Origin: Parabacteroides sp900760525
GTDB taxonomy: Bacteria > Bacteroidota > Bacteroidia > Bacteroidales > Tannerellaceae
DNA length: 64,000 nucleotides
Assembly (NCBI RefSeq): GCF_049860805.1
Contig: NZ_CP187555.1
Span: forward strand, 5,097,978 to 5,161,977
Direction: 5' to 3'
Shown here: in pieces, positions 24,669 to 34,742 of the stretch
Layout of the letters: the number at the start of each line of letters is the position of its first letter
How positions within the stretch are numbered: the first letter of the stretch is position 1
The notes under the pieces: model-generated
Told to the model about the DNA's origin: nothing
The model's input: only the letters and a program-made list of their open reading frames with translations
Databases searched by the model: none
Made by a program: the position numbers and the translations under genes

Positions 24669-25367
24669 ATGAGTAAACTTACAAAAAATCAAAAGTTGGC
24701 TTTGGGCAAGATTGAAGCTGGGAAAGCATATACATTGAAAGAAGCTTCAGCTTTGGTAAAAGAAATTACTACTACTAAGTTTGATGCATCTGTAGATGTT
24801 GATGTTCGTTTAGGTGTTGACCCTCGTAAAGCTAACCAAATGGTGAGAGGTGTGGTTTCACTGCCTCACGGAACAGGTAAGCAAGTTCGGGTTCTCGCAT
24901 TATGTACACCAGACAAGGAAGCTGAAGCTACTGCTGCAGGTGCTGACTATGTTGGATTAGATGAGTATATTGAAAAGATTAAAGGCGGTTGGACTGATAT
25001 TGACGTTATTATCACTATGCCTTCTATCATGGGTAAGATCGGTGCTCTGGGTAGAGTATTAGGCCCGCGTGGTTTGATGCCTAACCCTAAGAGTGGTACG
25101 GTTACCAATGAAATTGGAAACGCAGTGAAAGAAGTTAAGCAAGGTAAGATCGACTTTAAGGTAGACAAATCCGGTATTGTTCACACTTCAATCGGTAAGG
25201 TTTCTTTTAACCCCGATCAGATCCGTGACAATGCTAAGGAATTTATTTCAACTCTTTTGAAGTTGAAACCGTCTGCAGCTAAAGGTACATATATAAAGAG
25301 CATTTATCTTTCAAGTACAATGAGTGCGGGTATTAAAATTGACCCCAAATCAGTTGAAGAAAACTAA
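24669..25367 (+). CDS. rplA: 50S ribosomal protein L1
   Basis: 232 aa. Signature IGALGRVLGPRGLMPNPKSG and VKQGKIDFKVDKSGIVHTSIG. Forms the L1 stalk and in many bacteria represses its own operon. It lies 15 bases after rplK and 16 before rplJ. Confidence 0.98.
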   Translation: MSKLTKNQKLALGKIEAGKAYTLKEASALVKEITTTKFDASVDVDVRLGVDPRKANQMVRGVVSLPHGTGKQVRVLALCTPDKEAEATAAGADYVGLDEYIEKIKGGWTDIDVIITMPSIMGKIGALGRVLGPRGLMPNPKSGTVTNEIGNAVKEVKQGKIDFKVDKSGIVHTSIGKVSFNPDQIRDNAKEFISTLLKLKPSAAKGTYIKSIYLSSTMSAGIKIDPKSVEEN

Positions 25368-25383
25368 TTAAAATTATTGGACA

Positions 25384-25914
25384 ATGAAAAAGGAAGATAA
25401 AGGCTTAATTATAGGTCAACTGACTGAGATCGTTAAAGAATATCCTAACTTTTATTTGACTGATATCGAAGCATTGAATGCTGAGAAAACCAGCAAATTG
25501 AGACGGGAATGTTTCAAGAATGATATCAAGTTGGTTGTTGTAAAGAATAACTTGCTTAAAAAGGCATTGGAAAATGTAGAGGGCGATTTCTCTCCTCTGC
25601 AGATTGCAATGAAAGGCAATACGGCTGTGATGTTCTCACAGACTGCTAATGCTCCCGCTCGTCTGATTAAGGAATTTACTAAGGATGCTAAGAAAGATGC
25701 TCCTGCTAAACCGGCATTGAAAGCTGCCTATGTACAGGAAAGTTTCTATGTAGGTGCAGAAAATCTTGAAGCCTTAGTAAATATCAAGAGCAAAAACGAA
25801 CTTATCGGAGATGTTATCATGTTGTTGCAATCTCCGGCGAAGAACGTTATCTCGGCTCTTCAGTCATCAGGACAAACTATCCATGGTCTGTTGAAGACTC
25901 TGGAAGAAAGATAA
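25384..25914 (+). CDS. rplJ: 50S ribosomal protein L10
   Basis: 176 aa. N-terminal rRNA-binding domain (GQLTEIVKEYPNFYLTDIEALNAEK; VVKNNLLKKAL) and a C-terminal helix that docks L7/L12 dimers (LLKTLEER). It comes 45 bases before rplL. Confidence 0.97.
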   Translation: MKKEDKGLIIGQLTEIVKEYPNFYLTDIEALNAEKTSKLRRECFKNDIKLVVVKNNLLKKALENVEGDFSPLQIAMKGNTAVMFSQTANAPARLIKEFTKDAKKDAPAKPALKAAYVQESFYVGAENLEALVNIKSKNELIGDVIMLLQSPAKNVISALQSSGQTIHGLLKTLEER

Positions 25915-25959
25915 TTTTTTTAATTTACACAGATAAACAAACATTTAAATCATACAAAA

Positions 25960-26337
25960 ATGGCAGATTTGAAAGCTTTTGCAGAACAATTAGTAAACCT
26001 GACCGTAAAAGAAGTTAGCGAACTGGCTACAATCCTGAAAGAAGAATATGGTATCGAACCTGCAGCTGCAGCTGTTGCTGTTGCTGGTCCTGCTGCTGGT
26101 GGCGCTGCTGCTGCTGCAGAAGAAAAAACTTCTTTTGACGTAGTATTGAAAGCAGCTGGTGCAAACAAGCTGGCTATCGTTAAGTTAGTAAAAGAATTAA
26201 CAGGTCTTGGTTTGAAAGAAGCTAAAGATATGGTTGATAGCGCTCCGAGTGCAATCAAAGAAGGAATCGCTAAAGCTGATGCTGAAGCATTAAAGAAACA
26301 GTTGGAAGAAGCTGGAGCTGAAGTTGAGCTTAAATAG
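25960..26337 (+). CDS. rplL: 50S ribosomal protein L7/L12
   Basis: 125 aa. N-terminal dimerisation domain, an Ala-rich hinge (about residues 35-52) and the C-terminal factor-binding domain (KTSFDVVLKAAGANKLAIVK; GLKEAKDMVDSAP). Multicopy stalk protein that recruits elongation factors. Confidence 0.98.
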   Translation: MADLKAFAEQLVNLTVKEVSELATILKEEYGIEPAAAAVAVAGPAAGGAAAAAEEKTSFDVVLKAAGANKLAIVKLVKELTGLGLKEAKDMVDSAPSAIKEGIAKADAEALKKQLEEAGAEVELK

Positions 26338-26365
26338 TATTTATAACCTGGTAATCAGGTGATTT

Positions 26366-26404
26366 GGTTAAGAGTCTCCCTTAAAGGAGATTCTTAACCT
26401 TTTT
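26366..26404 (+). terminator. Attenuator-like terminator between rplL and rpoB
   Basis: Perfect 14-base stem GGTTAAGAGTCTCC / GGAGATTCTTAACC, 6-base loop, then TTTTT. rpoB begins 41 bases later with no clear new promoter, so a partial terminator lowering rpoBC relative to ribosomal proteins is likely, as at this position in E. coli. Confidence 0.85.
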
Positions 26405-26444
26405 GTGTCTATAATTTCAATAAGTTCAATAAATTCCTTACTAG

Positions 26445-29400
26445 ATGTCTTCAACAGCTGAAAACCAAAGAGTTAATTTTGCTTCGATCAAAAATCAGTT
26501 CCCATATCCGGACTTTCTCGAAGTACAATTGAAGTCATTCCAAGACTTTCTTCAACTTGACACACCTCCTGAAAAGAGAAAAAAGGAGGGATTGTATAAG
26601 GTATTTGCTGAGAATTTCCCGATAGCAGATACACGTAACAATTTTGTGTTGGAGTTCTTAGATTACTATATAGATCCGCCTCGCTATACGATTGACGAAT
26701 GTATCGCTCGCGGGTTAACCTATAGTGTGCCTTTAAAAGCGAAGTTAAAACTGTATTGTACAGACCCTGATCACGAAGATTTCGATACGGTGATCCAGGA
26801 TGTATATCTGGGCCCCATTCCGTACATGACGGAAAGAGGTACTTTCGTGATAAATGGTGCAGAGCGTGTTGTGGTTTCACAATTGCACCGTTCACCGGGT
26901 GTGTTCTTCGGACAGAGTACACACGCAAATGGTACGAAGTTGTATTCTGCACGTATCATTCCTTTTAAAGGTTCCTGGATCGAGTTTGCAACTGACATCA
27001 ATAATGTGATGTATGCTTACATCGACCGTAAAAAGAAATTACCTGTAACAACCCTTTTAAGAGCTATTGGTTTTGAAAGCGATAAAGACATTCTCGAAAT
27101 CTTTAATCTGGCTGAAGAAGTAAAAGTTTCAAAGACAAACCTGAAGAAACTGATCGGACGTAAGCTGGCTGCCCGTGTTTTGAAAACTTGGGTGGAAGAT
27201 TTCGTAGATGAAGATACCGGTGAGGTTGTTTCTATTGAACGTAACGACGTTATCATCGACCGTGAGTCGGTTCTTGATAGCGACAATATAGAGGCTATTC
27301 TGGAGTCTGGCACGCAGAACATTCTGTTACACCGCGAGGACCAGAATCTTTCAGATTATGCTATCATCTATAATACGCTCCAGAAAGACCCCAGTAACTC
27401 TGAAAAGGAAGCTGTCCTGTATATTTACCGTCAGTTGCGAAATGCAGAACCTGCAGATGAAGCAAGTGCCCGTGAAGTTATTCAGAACCTGTTCTTCTCT
27501 GAAAAGCGTTATGATTTAGGTGAAGTTGGCCGTTACAGAATCAATAAGAAGTTGAACCTTACTACCAGCAATGATGTTAAGGTTCTGACAAAAGAAGATA
27601 TAATCGAGATCATCAAATATCTGATCGAGTTGATTAACTCGAAGGCGATTGTAGATGATATCGACCACTTGAGTAACCGTCGTGTACGTACAGTTGGCGA
27701 ACAACTGTATAACCAGTTCGGTATTGGTTTGGCTCGTATGTCACGTACTGTCCGTGAACGTATGAATGTGCGCGATAATGAAGTGTTTACCCCGATCGAT
27801 TTGATTAATGCGAAGACTATTTCTTCTGTCGTTAACTCATTCTTCGGAACGAATGCTTTGTCTCAGTTTATGGACCAGACTAACCCGCTGGCCGAAATCA
27901 CGCATAAACGTCGTTTGTCTGCTTTGGGACCGGGCGGTTTGTCACGTGAACGTGCCGGATTCGAGGTCCGTGACGTACACTATACGCATTATGGACGTCT
28001 TTGTCCTATCGAGACTCCTGAAGGACCGAATATCGGTTTGATCTCTTCTTTATGTGTATATGCGAAGATTAATGAACTTGGTTTTATCTCTACCCCTTAT
28101 CGTAAGGTAGTGGATGGTAAGGTCGACTTTTCAGAGGAAGGTCTGCAATATTATACAGCAGAGGAAGAAGAGGAATTGACGATTGCCCAAGGAAATGCTC
28201 CGTTGGACGATAACGGTAAGTTCATTCGCGATAGAGTTAAAGCTCGTTTTGAGGCTGACTTCCCTGTCGTTCCTCCTGCTGAGCTTGACTTGATGGACGT
28301 TGCTCCGCAGCAGATCGCTTCTATTGCGGCATCTTTGATTCCGTTCCTGGAACATGACGATGCTAACCGTGCATTGATGGGATCTAACATGATGCGCCAG
28401 GCAGTTCCTCTTTTGCGTACGGATGCTCCGATCGTCGGTACAGGTATCGAGGCCCAGGTTGCCCGCGATTCACGTACTCAGATCATGGCCGAACGTGAAG
28501 GTGAAGTTGTATTTGTGGATGCGACTTGTATCAAGATCAAATATGACCGTTCGGAAGATGAAGAATTCGTAAGCTTCGAAGATGCGGTTAAGACATACAA
28601 TATTCCGAAGTGGCGCAAGACTAACCAGAGTACGACTGTCGATTTGCGTCCGATCTGCCACCGCGGTCAGCGTGTGAAAGCCGGTGATATCCTGACGGAA
28701 GGTTATTCTACCCAAAATGGTGAGTTGGCATTGGGACGTAACGTCAAAGTGGCATATATGCCTTGGAAAGGTTACAACTATGAGGATGCTATCGTTCTGA
28801 ACGAACGTATGGTTCGTGAAGACTTCTTTACTTCAGTTCACGTTGACGAATATATTTTGGAAGTTCGTGAAACGAAACGGGGTATGGAAGAATTGACATC
28901 CGATATCCCGAATGTCAGTGAAGAGGCTACTAAGGACTTGGACGAAAGAGGTATCGTGCGTGTAGGTGCTCGCATCGAACCGGGTGATATCTTGATCGGA
29001 AAGATTACTCCGAAGGGCGAATCCGATCCTTCTCCTGAAGAAAAGTTGCTTCGTGCAATCTTTGGCGATAAGGCTGGTGACGTGAAAGACGCTTCTTTGA
29101 AAGCAACTCCGTCCCTTCGTGGTGTAGTTATTGAAACTGCTTTATTCTCGAAAGCTATCAAGAAGCGTAAATCCAGACTGACTGACAAGGCTATTTTGCC
29201 TAAGTTGGATGAGGAATACGAAATGAAGATGGCTGACCTGAAGAATTTGCTGGTCGACAAACTGTTGGCATTGACAAACGGCAAGATTTCTCAGGGTGTT
29301 AAAGACTATATGAATACGGAGATTATTGCGAAAGGCGCCAAGTTCTCTCGCAAGGCTCTGGAAGAATTGGATTATAATGCTATTCAGGTAAGCAAATGGA

Positions 29401-30257
29401 CCGCTGATGCCGATAAGAACGAACTTATCAAGCAGGTGATCCTGAACTATCTGAAGAAATATAAGGAGCTGGATGCCGAACTGAGACGTAAGAAATTCGA
29501 CCTTACAATCGGTGATGAACTGCCTACGGGTATTGTTCAGATGGCGAAAGTTTACATTGCTAAGAAACGTAAGATCCAGGTAGGGGATAAGATGGCCGGT
29601 CGTCACGGTAACAAGGGTATTGTTTCCAAGATCGTTCGTCAGGAAGATATGCCGTTCCTGGAAGACGGAACTCCGGTCGATATCTGTTTGAATCCGCTGG
29701 GTGTGCCTTCCCGTATGAACCTGGGACAGATTTTTGAAGCTGTGTTAGGTTGGGCGGGCCGCACGATGGGAGTTAAATTCGCTACTCCTATTTTCGACGG
29801 TGCGAGTTTGGATGATATGAACGAATGGACGGACAAAGCCGGATTACCCCGCTATGGTAAGAGTTACTTGTATGACGGTGGAACCGGTGAACGTTTTGAC
29901 CAGCCGGCTACAGTGGGTGTTACTTACTTCCTGAAGTTGGGTCACATGGTTGATGATAAGATGCACGCTCGTTCAATCGGTCCGTACTCTCTTATTACTC
30001 AGCAGCCTCTGGGTGGTAAGGCGCAGTTTGGTGGTCAGCGTTTCGGAGAGATGGAAGTTTGGGCACTGGAAGCTTTCGGTGCTGCACATGTTCTTCAGGA
30101 AATTCTTACGATCAAATCTGACGACGTTGTCGGACGTTCTAAGGCTTACGAAGCAATCGTGAAAGGTGATCCGATGCCACAACCGGGTATCCCCGAATCT
30201 CTGAACGTATTGCTGCATGAGCTGAGAGGTCTTGGTTTAAGCTTTACTCTGGATTAA
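26445..30257 (+). CDS. rpoB: RNA polymerase beta subunit
   Basis: 1270 aa. Full set of domains: protrusion and lobe (1-about 440), fork with the rifampicin region (FFGTNALSQFMDQTNPLAEITHKRR and LSRERAGFEVRDVHYTHYGR), Gly/Lys-rich active-site segments (GDKMAGRHGNKG) and the C-terminal switch/clamp region (GGKAQFGGQRFGEMEVWALEA). The rifampicin-contact residues visible (Gln, Asp, His, Arg, Ser) look wild type. Extra sequence around 330-400 and 900-1000 gives the longer size typical of Bacteroidetes. Confidence 0.98.
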   Translation: MSSTAENQRVNFASIKNQFPYPDFLEVQLKSFQDFLQLDTPPEKRKKEGLYKVFAENFPIADTRNNFVLEFLDYYIDPPRYTIDECIARGLTYSVPLKAKLKLYCTDPDHEDFDTVIQDVYLGPIPYMTERGTFVINGAERVVVSQLHRSPGVFFGQSTHANGTKLYSARIIPFKGSWIEFATDINNVMYAYIDRKKKLPVTTLLRAIGFESDKDILEIFNLAEEVKVSKTNLKKLIGRKLAARVLKTWVEDFVDEDTGEVVSIERNDVIIDRESVLDSDNIEAILESGTQNILLHREDQNLSDYAIIYNTLQKDPSNSEKEAVLYIYRQLRNAEPADEASAREVIQNLFFSEKRYDLGEVGRYRINKKLNLTTSNDVKVLTKEDIIEIIKYLIELINSKAIVDDIDHLSNRRVRTVGEQLYNQFGIGLARMSRTVRERMNVRDNEVFTPIDLINAKTISSVVNSFFGTNALSQFMDQTNPLAEITHKRRLSALGPGGLSRERAGFEVRDVHYTHYGRLCPIETPEGPNIGLISSLCVYAKINELGFISTPYRKVVDGKVDFSEEGLQYYTAEEEEELTIAQGNAPLDDNGKFIRDRVKARFEADFPVVPPAELDLMDVAPQQIASIAASLIPFLEHDDANRALMGSNMMRQAVPLLRTDAPIVGTGIEAQVARDSRTQIMAEREGEVVFVDATCIKIKYDRSEDEEFVSFEDAVKTYNIPKWRKTNQSTTVDLRPICHRGQRVKAGDILTEGYSTQNGELALGRNVKVAYMPWKGYNYEDAIVLNERMVREDFFTSVHVDEYILEVRETKRGMEELTSDIPNVSEEATKDLDERGIVRVGARIEPGDILIGKITPKGESDPSPEEKLLRAIFGDKAGDVKDASLKATPSLRGVVIETALFSKAIKKRKSRLTDKAILPKLDEEYEMKMADLKNLLVDKLLALTNGKISQGVKDYMNTEIIAKGAKFSRKALEELDYNAIQVSKWTADADKNELIKQVILNYLKKYKELDAELRRKKFDLTIGDELPTGIVQMAKVYIAKKRKIQVGDKMAGRHGNKGIVSKIVRQEDMPFLEDGTPVDICLNPLGVPSRMNLGQIFEAVLGWAGRTMGVKFATPIFDGASLDDMNEWTDKAGLPRYGKSYLYDGGTGERFDQPATVGVTYFLKLGHMVDDKMHARSIGPYSLITQQPLGGKAQFGGQRFGEMEVWALEAFGAAHVLQEILTIKSDDVVGRSKAYEAIVKGDPMPQPGIPESLNVLLHELRGLGLSFTLD

Positions 30258-30269
30258 TTCAAAAACAAT

Positions 30270-30297
30270 AAGTAGATGGGCTCCGGCTCATCTGCTT
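30270..30297 (+). promoter_or_regulatory. Hairpin between rpoB and rpoC
   Basis: AAGTAGATGGGC pairs over 12 positions (two G-T) with GCTCATCTGCTT around a 4-base loop. No T tract follows. It may act as an RNase site or pause in the rpoBC message. Confidence 0.55.
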
Positions 30298-30328
30298 ACT
30301 CATTGATAACTCTTTATAAATAAAAAAT

Positions 30329-33300
30329 ATGGCCTTTAGAAAAGAAAACAAGATAAAGAGTAACTTTTCAAAAATAACCATCGGTCTGGCTTCCCCTGAA
30401 GAGATTCTTGAAAACTCCAGTGGCGAAGTTCTGAAACCGGAAACGATTAACTATCGTACGTACAAACCTGAACGTGACGGTCTTTTCTGCGAGCGTATTT
30501 TCGGTCCGATCAAGGACTACGAATGCCATTGCGGTAAATACAAGCGTATTCGTTATAAAGGTATTGTCTGCGATCGTTGCGGGGTAGAAGTTACAGAGAA
30601 AAAAGTGCGTCGCGAACGTATGGGACACATCCACTTGGTTGTTCCTGTCGCTCATATCTGGTATTTCCGTTCCCTGCCCAATAAAATCGGTTACTTGTTA
30701 GGTTTGCCGACCAAGAAACTGGATTCTATTATCTATTACGAACGGTATGTCGTGATTCAGCCGGGTTGTGTAGACACAGTTGCTGAATTGGACCTGCTTT
30801 CGGAAGAAGAATATTTGCAGATACTGGATAACCTGCCAAAGGAAAACCAGATGCTGGAAGATACGGATCCGAATAAGTTTATCGCAAAGATTGGAGCTGA
30901 AGCTATTTATGATTTGCTGGCTCGTCTGGATCTGGACTCTTTGTCTTACGAATTGCGTCACCGCGCAAGCACAGACGGTTCGCAACAGCGTAAGAACGAA
31001 GCTTTGAAACGTTTGCAGGTTGTTGAATCTTTCCGTGCATCCAGAGGTCGTAACAAACCGGAATGGATGATCGTAAAGGTGGTACCGGTTATCCCGCCTG
31101 AACTGCGTCCGTTGGTTCCGCTGGATGGTGGACGTTTCGCGACTTCCGATTTGAATGATTTGTATCGCCGTGTTATTATCCGTAATAACCGTCTGAAACG
31201 ATTAATCGATATTAAGGCTCCCGAAGTTATTTTGCGTAATGAAAAACGTATGCTTCAGGAAGCGGTGGACTCTCTGTTCGACAACTCTCGTAAGTCGAGT
31301 GCTGTTAAGACTGATGCTAACCGTCCGTTGAAATCTCTCTCCGACAGTTTGAAAGGTAAACAAGGTCGTTTCCGTCAGAATCTGTTGGGTAAACGTGTCG
31401 ACTATTCGGCCCGTTCGGTTATCGTCGTAGGTCCTGAATTGAAAATGCATGAATGCGGTCTGCCGAAGAATATGGCAGCCGAACTTTATAAACCTTTCGT
31501 GATCCGTAAATTGATCGAACGCGGTATCGTAAAAACGGTTAAGTCTGCAAAGAAGATCGTTGACCGTAAGGAACCCGTGGTTTGGGATATTTTGGAATAT
31601 GTAATGAAAGGCCATCCGGTGTTGCTGAACCGTGCACCGACACTGCATCGTCTGGGTATCCAGGCATTCCAGCCGAAATTGATCGAAGGTAAAGCTATCC
31701 AGTTGCACCCGTTGGCTTGTACGGCATTCAACGCCGACTTCGACGGTGACCAGATGGCTGTTCACTTGCCTTTGGGTAATGAGGCTGTATTGGAAGCACA
31801 GATGTTGATGCTTGCTTCTCATAACATTCTGAATCCGGCTAACGGTGCACCGATTACCGTTCCTTCCCAGGATATGGTGTTAGGCTTGTATTACATCACA
31901 AAGATGCGTAAGGGGACACAGGGTGAAGGTCTTGTATTCTACGGACCGGAAGAAGCAACGATTGCATATAATGAAAAGAAAGTGGATATCCACGCTCCGA
32001 TCAAAGTATATGTGAACGATATCGACAAGGAAGGCAATCCGGTTAGAAAAATGGTCGAAACTTCTGTCGGACGTCTGATGGTCAATGAATTTGTTCCGGA
32101 AGAAGTCGGTTATATTAATGAAGTATTGGGTAAAAAAGCTCTCCGTGATATCATCGGTAAGGTGATTAAGGCTTGCGGTGTTGCCCGTACGGCTCAGTTC
32201 TTGGATGATATTAAGAATCTGGGTTATTATATGGCCTTTAAGGGTGGTTTGTCCTTCAACCTGGCTGACGTTCTGATCCCGCCTGAAAAGGATGTTTTGG
32301 TAAAAGAGGGCTATGATGAAGTTGAGCAGATCATGAACAACTATAACATGGGTTTCATTACCAACAACGAACGTTATAATCAGATTATCGATACTTGGAC
32401 ACATGTCAACAGCAAGTTGTCCGACACTTTGATGAAGCAGTTGACTGCTGATAACGACGGCTTCAACTCTATCTATATGATGATGGATTCCGGAGCCCGT
32501 GGTTCTAAAGAACAGATTCGCCAGTTGTCCGGTATGCGTGGTTTGATGGCAAAACCGCAGAAAAGTGGTGCAGAAGGTGGTCAGATCATTGAAAACCCGA
32601 TCCTTTCTAACTTTAAGGAAGGTTTGTCAGTGTTGGAGTACTTTATCTCTACTCACGGTGCTCGTAAAGGTTTGGCCGATACCGCTTTGAAGACTGCCGA
32701 TGCCGGTTATCTGACTCGTCGTCTGGTTGACGTGTCGCACGATGTGATCATCAATGAAGAAGACTGTGGAACATTGCGTGGTCTGGTTTGTACGGAATTG
32801 AAAAACAACGATGAAGTGATCGCCAGCTTGGGTGAACGTATCCTGGGACGTGTTTCTGTTCATGATGTCATTCATCCGTTGACAGGTGAAGTTATCGTTC
32901 GTGCCGGTGAAGAAATTCGTGAAGATGCTGCTAAGATGATCGAAGATTCTCCGATCGAAAGCGTTGAAATCCGTTCTGTATTGACCTGTGAATCCAAGAA
33001 GGGGGTTTGTGCGAAATGTTATGGCCGTAACCTGGCTACGAACCGGATGGTTCAGAAAGGTGAGGTTGTGGGTGTTATCGCAGCACAGTCAATCGGTGAA
33101 CCGGGTACTCAGTTGACACTGCGTACATTCCACGTCGGTGGTATCGCTTCTAACGTGGCAACGGAAAACAGTATCACCTCTAAATATGACGGTGTTCTGG
33201 AAATCGAAGAACTTCGCTCTGTAGATAGTGAAGAAAACGGTAAGAAATTCCAGGTTGTTGTCAGCCGTTTGGCTGAACTTCGTATTGTCGATCCGACAAC

Positions 33301-34615
33301 GAAGATCGTATTGTTGGCTCACAATATTCCTTATGGTTCCAAATTGTTCTTCAAGAATGGAGATACAATCAAGAAGGGGGATGTTATCATCGAATGGGAC
33401 CCGTTCAACGCCGTTATCGTCTCGGAAGTTTCCGGTAAGATCGAATTCGAAAGTTTGGTTGAAAATGTTACTTACAATGTCGAAAGTGACGAAACGACCG
33501 GTTTGAAGGAAAAGATCATTATCGAATCTAAGGATAAGACAAAAGCTCCGGCTGCCCACATTGTGGATGAAAACGGAAATTATCTGAAGAATTATTCATT
33601 GCCGTTGGGCGCTCATGTCGTAAAAGACGAGGGCGATATGGTTAAGGCCGGTGAGGTTTTGGTCAAAATTCCGCGTGCAGTAAGTAAAGCAGGTGATATC
33701 ACCGGTGGTTTGCCTCGTGTAACTGAATTGTTCGAGGCTCGTAACCCGTCTAATCCGGCTGTCGTTTCTGAAATTGATGGTGAAGTTGGCTTCGGTAAGA
33801 TCAAACGTGGTAACCGTGAAATTACTGTTACTTCCAAATTGGGTGAAGTCAAGAAATATATGGTGCCTCTGTCCAAGCAGTTGCTTGTTCAGGAAAACGA
33901 CTATATCCGTGCCGGTATGCCGCTGTCCGATGGTGCGACTACTCCGTCTGACATCCTGGCTATCATGGGACCGACGGCTGTTCAGGAATATATCGTTAAT
34001 GAAATCCAGGACGTGTATCGTCTGCAGGGTGTGAAAATTAACGATAAGCATTTCGAGGTAATCGTTCGTCAGATGATGCGTAAGGTTGAAATCATCGATC
34101 CGGGAGACACTCGCTTCCTGGAACAGCAGGTGGTTGATAAACTGGAAGTAATGGATGAAAACGACCGTATCTGGGGCAAGAAAGTTGTGACGGATCCGGG
34201 AGATTCTCAGACATTGCAGGCCGGCCAGATCGTGACTGTTCGTAAATTGAGAGACGAGAACAGTATGCTGAAACGTCGTGACTTGAAACTGGTAGAAGTC
34301 CGTGATGCGGTTCCTGCTACGGCTAACCAGATTCTTCAGGGTATCACGCGTGCTGCTTTGCAGACAAACAGCTTTATGTCTGCTGCATCTTTCCAGGAAA
34401 CGACGAAAGTGCTGAACGAGGCTGCTATCAATGGCAAAGTGGATCGCCTGGAAGGTTTGAAAGAAAACGTTATCTGCGGCCACTTGATTCCTGCCGGTAC
34501 AGGCCAGCGTGATTTCGACAAATTGGTTGTCGGTGCTAAAGATGAGTTCGAACGTATCTTTGCGAATCGTAAGAATGTCGTAGACTTCAATACTATGGAC
34601 AGGGACGACGAGTAA
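30329..34615 (+). CDS. rpoC: RNA polymerase beta' subunit
   Basis: 1428 aa. Zinc finger 1 with Cys66, Cys68, Cys81 and Cys84; catalytic magnesium site NADFDGD with Asp470, Asp472 and Asp474; bridge helix and trigger loop (GARGSKEQIRQLSGMRGLMAKP); second zinc site (CTCESKKGVCAKCYGRNLA). C-terminal clamp segments are complete. It lies 71 bases after rpoB and ends at a strong terminator. Confidence 0.98.
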   Translation: MAFRKENKIKSNFSKITIGLASPEEILENSSGEVLKPETINYRTYKPERDGLFCERIFGPIKDYECHCGKYKRIRYKGIVCDRCGVEVTEKKVRRERMGHIHLVVPVAHIWYFRSLPNKIGYLLGLPTKKLDSIIYYERYVVIQPGCVDTVAELDLLSEEEYLQILDNLPKENQMLEDTDPNKFIAKIGAEAIYDLLARLDLDSLSYELRHRASTDGSQQRKNEALKRLQVVESFRASRGRNKPEWMIVKVVPVIPPELRPLVPLDGGRFATSDLNDLYRRVIIRNNRLKRLIDIKAPEVILRNEKRMLQEAVDSLFDNSRKSSAVKTDANRPLKSLSDSLKGKQGRFRQNLLGKRVDYSARSVIVVGPELKMHECGLPKNMAAELYKPFVIRKLIERGIVKTVKSAKKIVDRKEPVVWDILEYVMKGHPVLLNRAPTLHRLGIQAFQPKLIEGKAIQLHPLACTAFNADFDGDQMAVHLPLGNEAVLEAQMLMLASHNILNPANGAPITVPSQDMVLGLYYITKMRKGTQGEGLVFYGPEEATIAYNEKKVDIHAPIKVYVNDIDKEGNPVRKMVETSVGRLMVNEFVPEEVGYINEVLGKKALRDIIGKVIKACGVARTAQFLDDIKNLGYYMAFKGGLSFNLADVLIPPEKDVLVKEGYDEVEQIMNNYNMGFITNNERYNQIIDTWTHVNSKLSDTLMKQLTADNDGFNSIYMMMDSGARGSKEQIRQLSGMRGLMAKPQKSGAEGGQIIENPILSNFKEGLSVLEYFISTHGARKGLADTALKTADAGYLTRRLVDVSHDVIINEEDCGTLRGLVCTELKNNDEVIASLGERILGRVSVHDVIHPLTGEVIVRAGEEIREDAAKMIEDSPIESVEIRSVLTCESKKGVCAKCYGRNLATNRMVQKGEVVGVIAAQSIGEPGTQLTLRTFHVGGIASNVATENSITSKYDGVLEIEELRSVDSEENGKKFQVVVSRLAELRIVDPTTKIVLLAHNIPYGSKLFFKNGDTIKKGDVIIEWDPFNAVIVSEVSGKIEFESLVENVTYNVESDETTGLKEKIIIESKDKTKAPAAHIVDENGNYLKNYSLPLGAHVVKDEGDMVKAGEVLVKIPRAVSKAGDITGGLPRVTELFEARNPSNPAVVSEIDGEVGFGKIKRGNREITVTSKLGEVKKYMVPLSKQLLVQENDYIRAGMPLSDGATTPSDILAIMGPTAVQEYIVNEIQDVYRLQGVKINDKHFEVIVRQMMRKVEIIDPGDTRFLEQQVVDKLEVMDENDRIWGKKVVTDPGDSQTLQAGQIVTVRKLRDENSMLKRRDLKLVEVRDAVPATANQILQGITRAALQTNSFMSAASFQETTKVLNEAAINGKVDRLEGLKENVICGHLIPAGTGQRDFDKLVVGAKDEFERIFANRKNVVDFNTMDRDDE

Positions 34616-34637
34616 AATGCGGAATAAATAATGAGAA

Positions 34638-34667
34638 GGGTTACCGATAATTCGGTAGCCCTTTTTT
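34638..34667 (+). terminator. Terminator of the rpoBC operon
   Basis: GGGTTACCGA / TCGGTAGCCC, 10 pairs with one G-T, loop TAAT, then TTTTTT. It lies 23 bases after rpoC. Confidence 0.9.
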
Positions 34668-34678
34668 ATTTTCCGTAA

Positions 34679-34710
34679 TTTGTTTAATAAAATCAGAGTC
34701 CTTATATTTG
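34679..34710 (+). promoter_or_regulatory. Predicted promoter of the EEP-araC operon
   Basis: TTTG (34679-34682), 20 bases, TATATTTG (34703-34710), a full match to the Bacteroidetes pattern about 30 bases before the start codon. Confidence 0.75.
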
Positions 34711-34742
34711 TGTATTATCTTGATAATTAAAATAAATCATAT

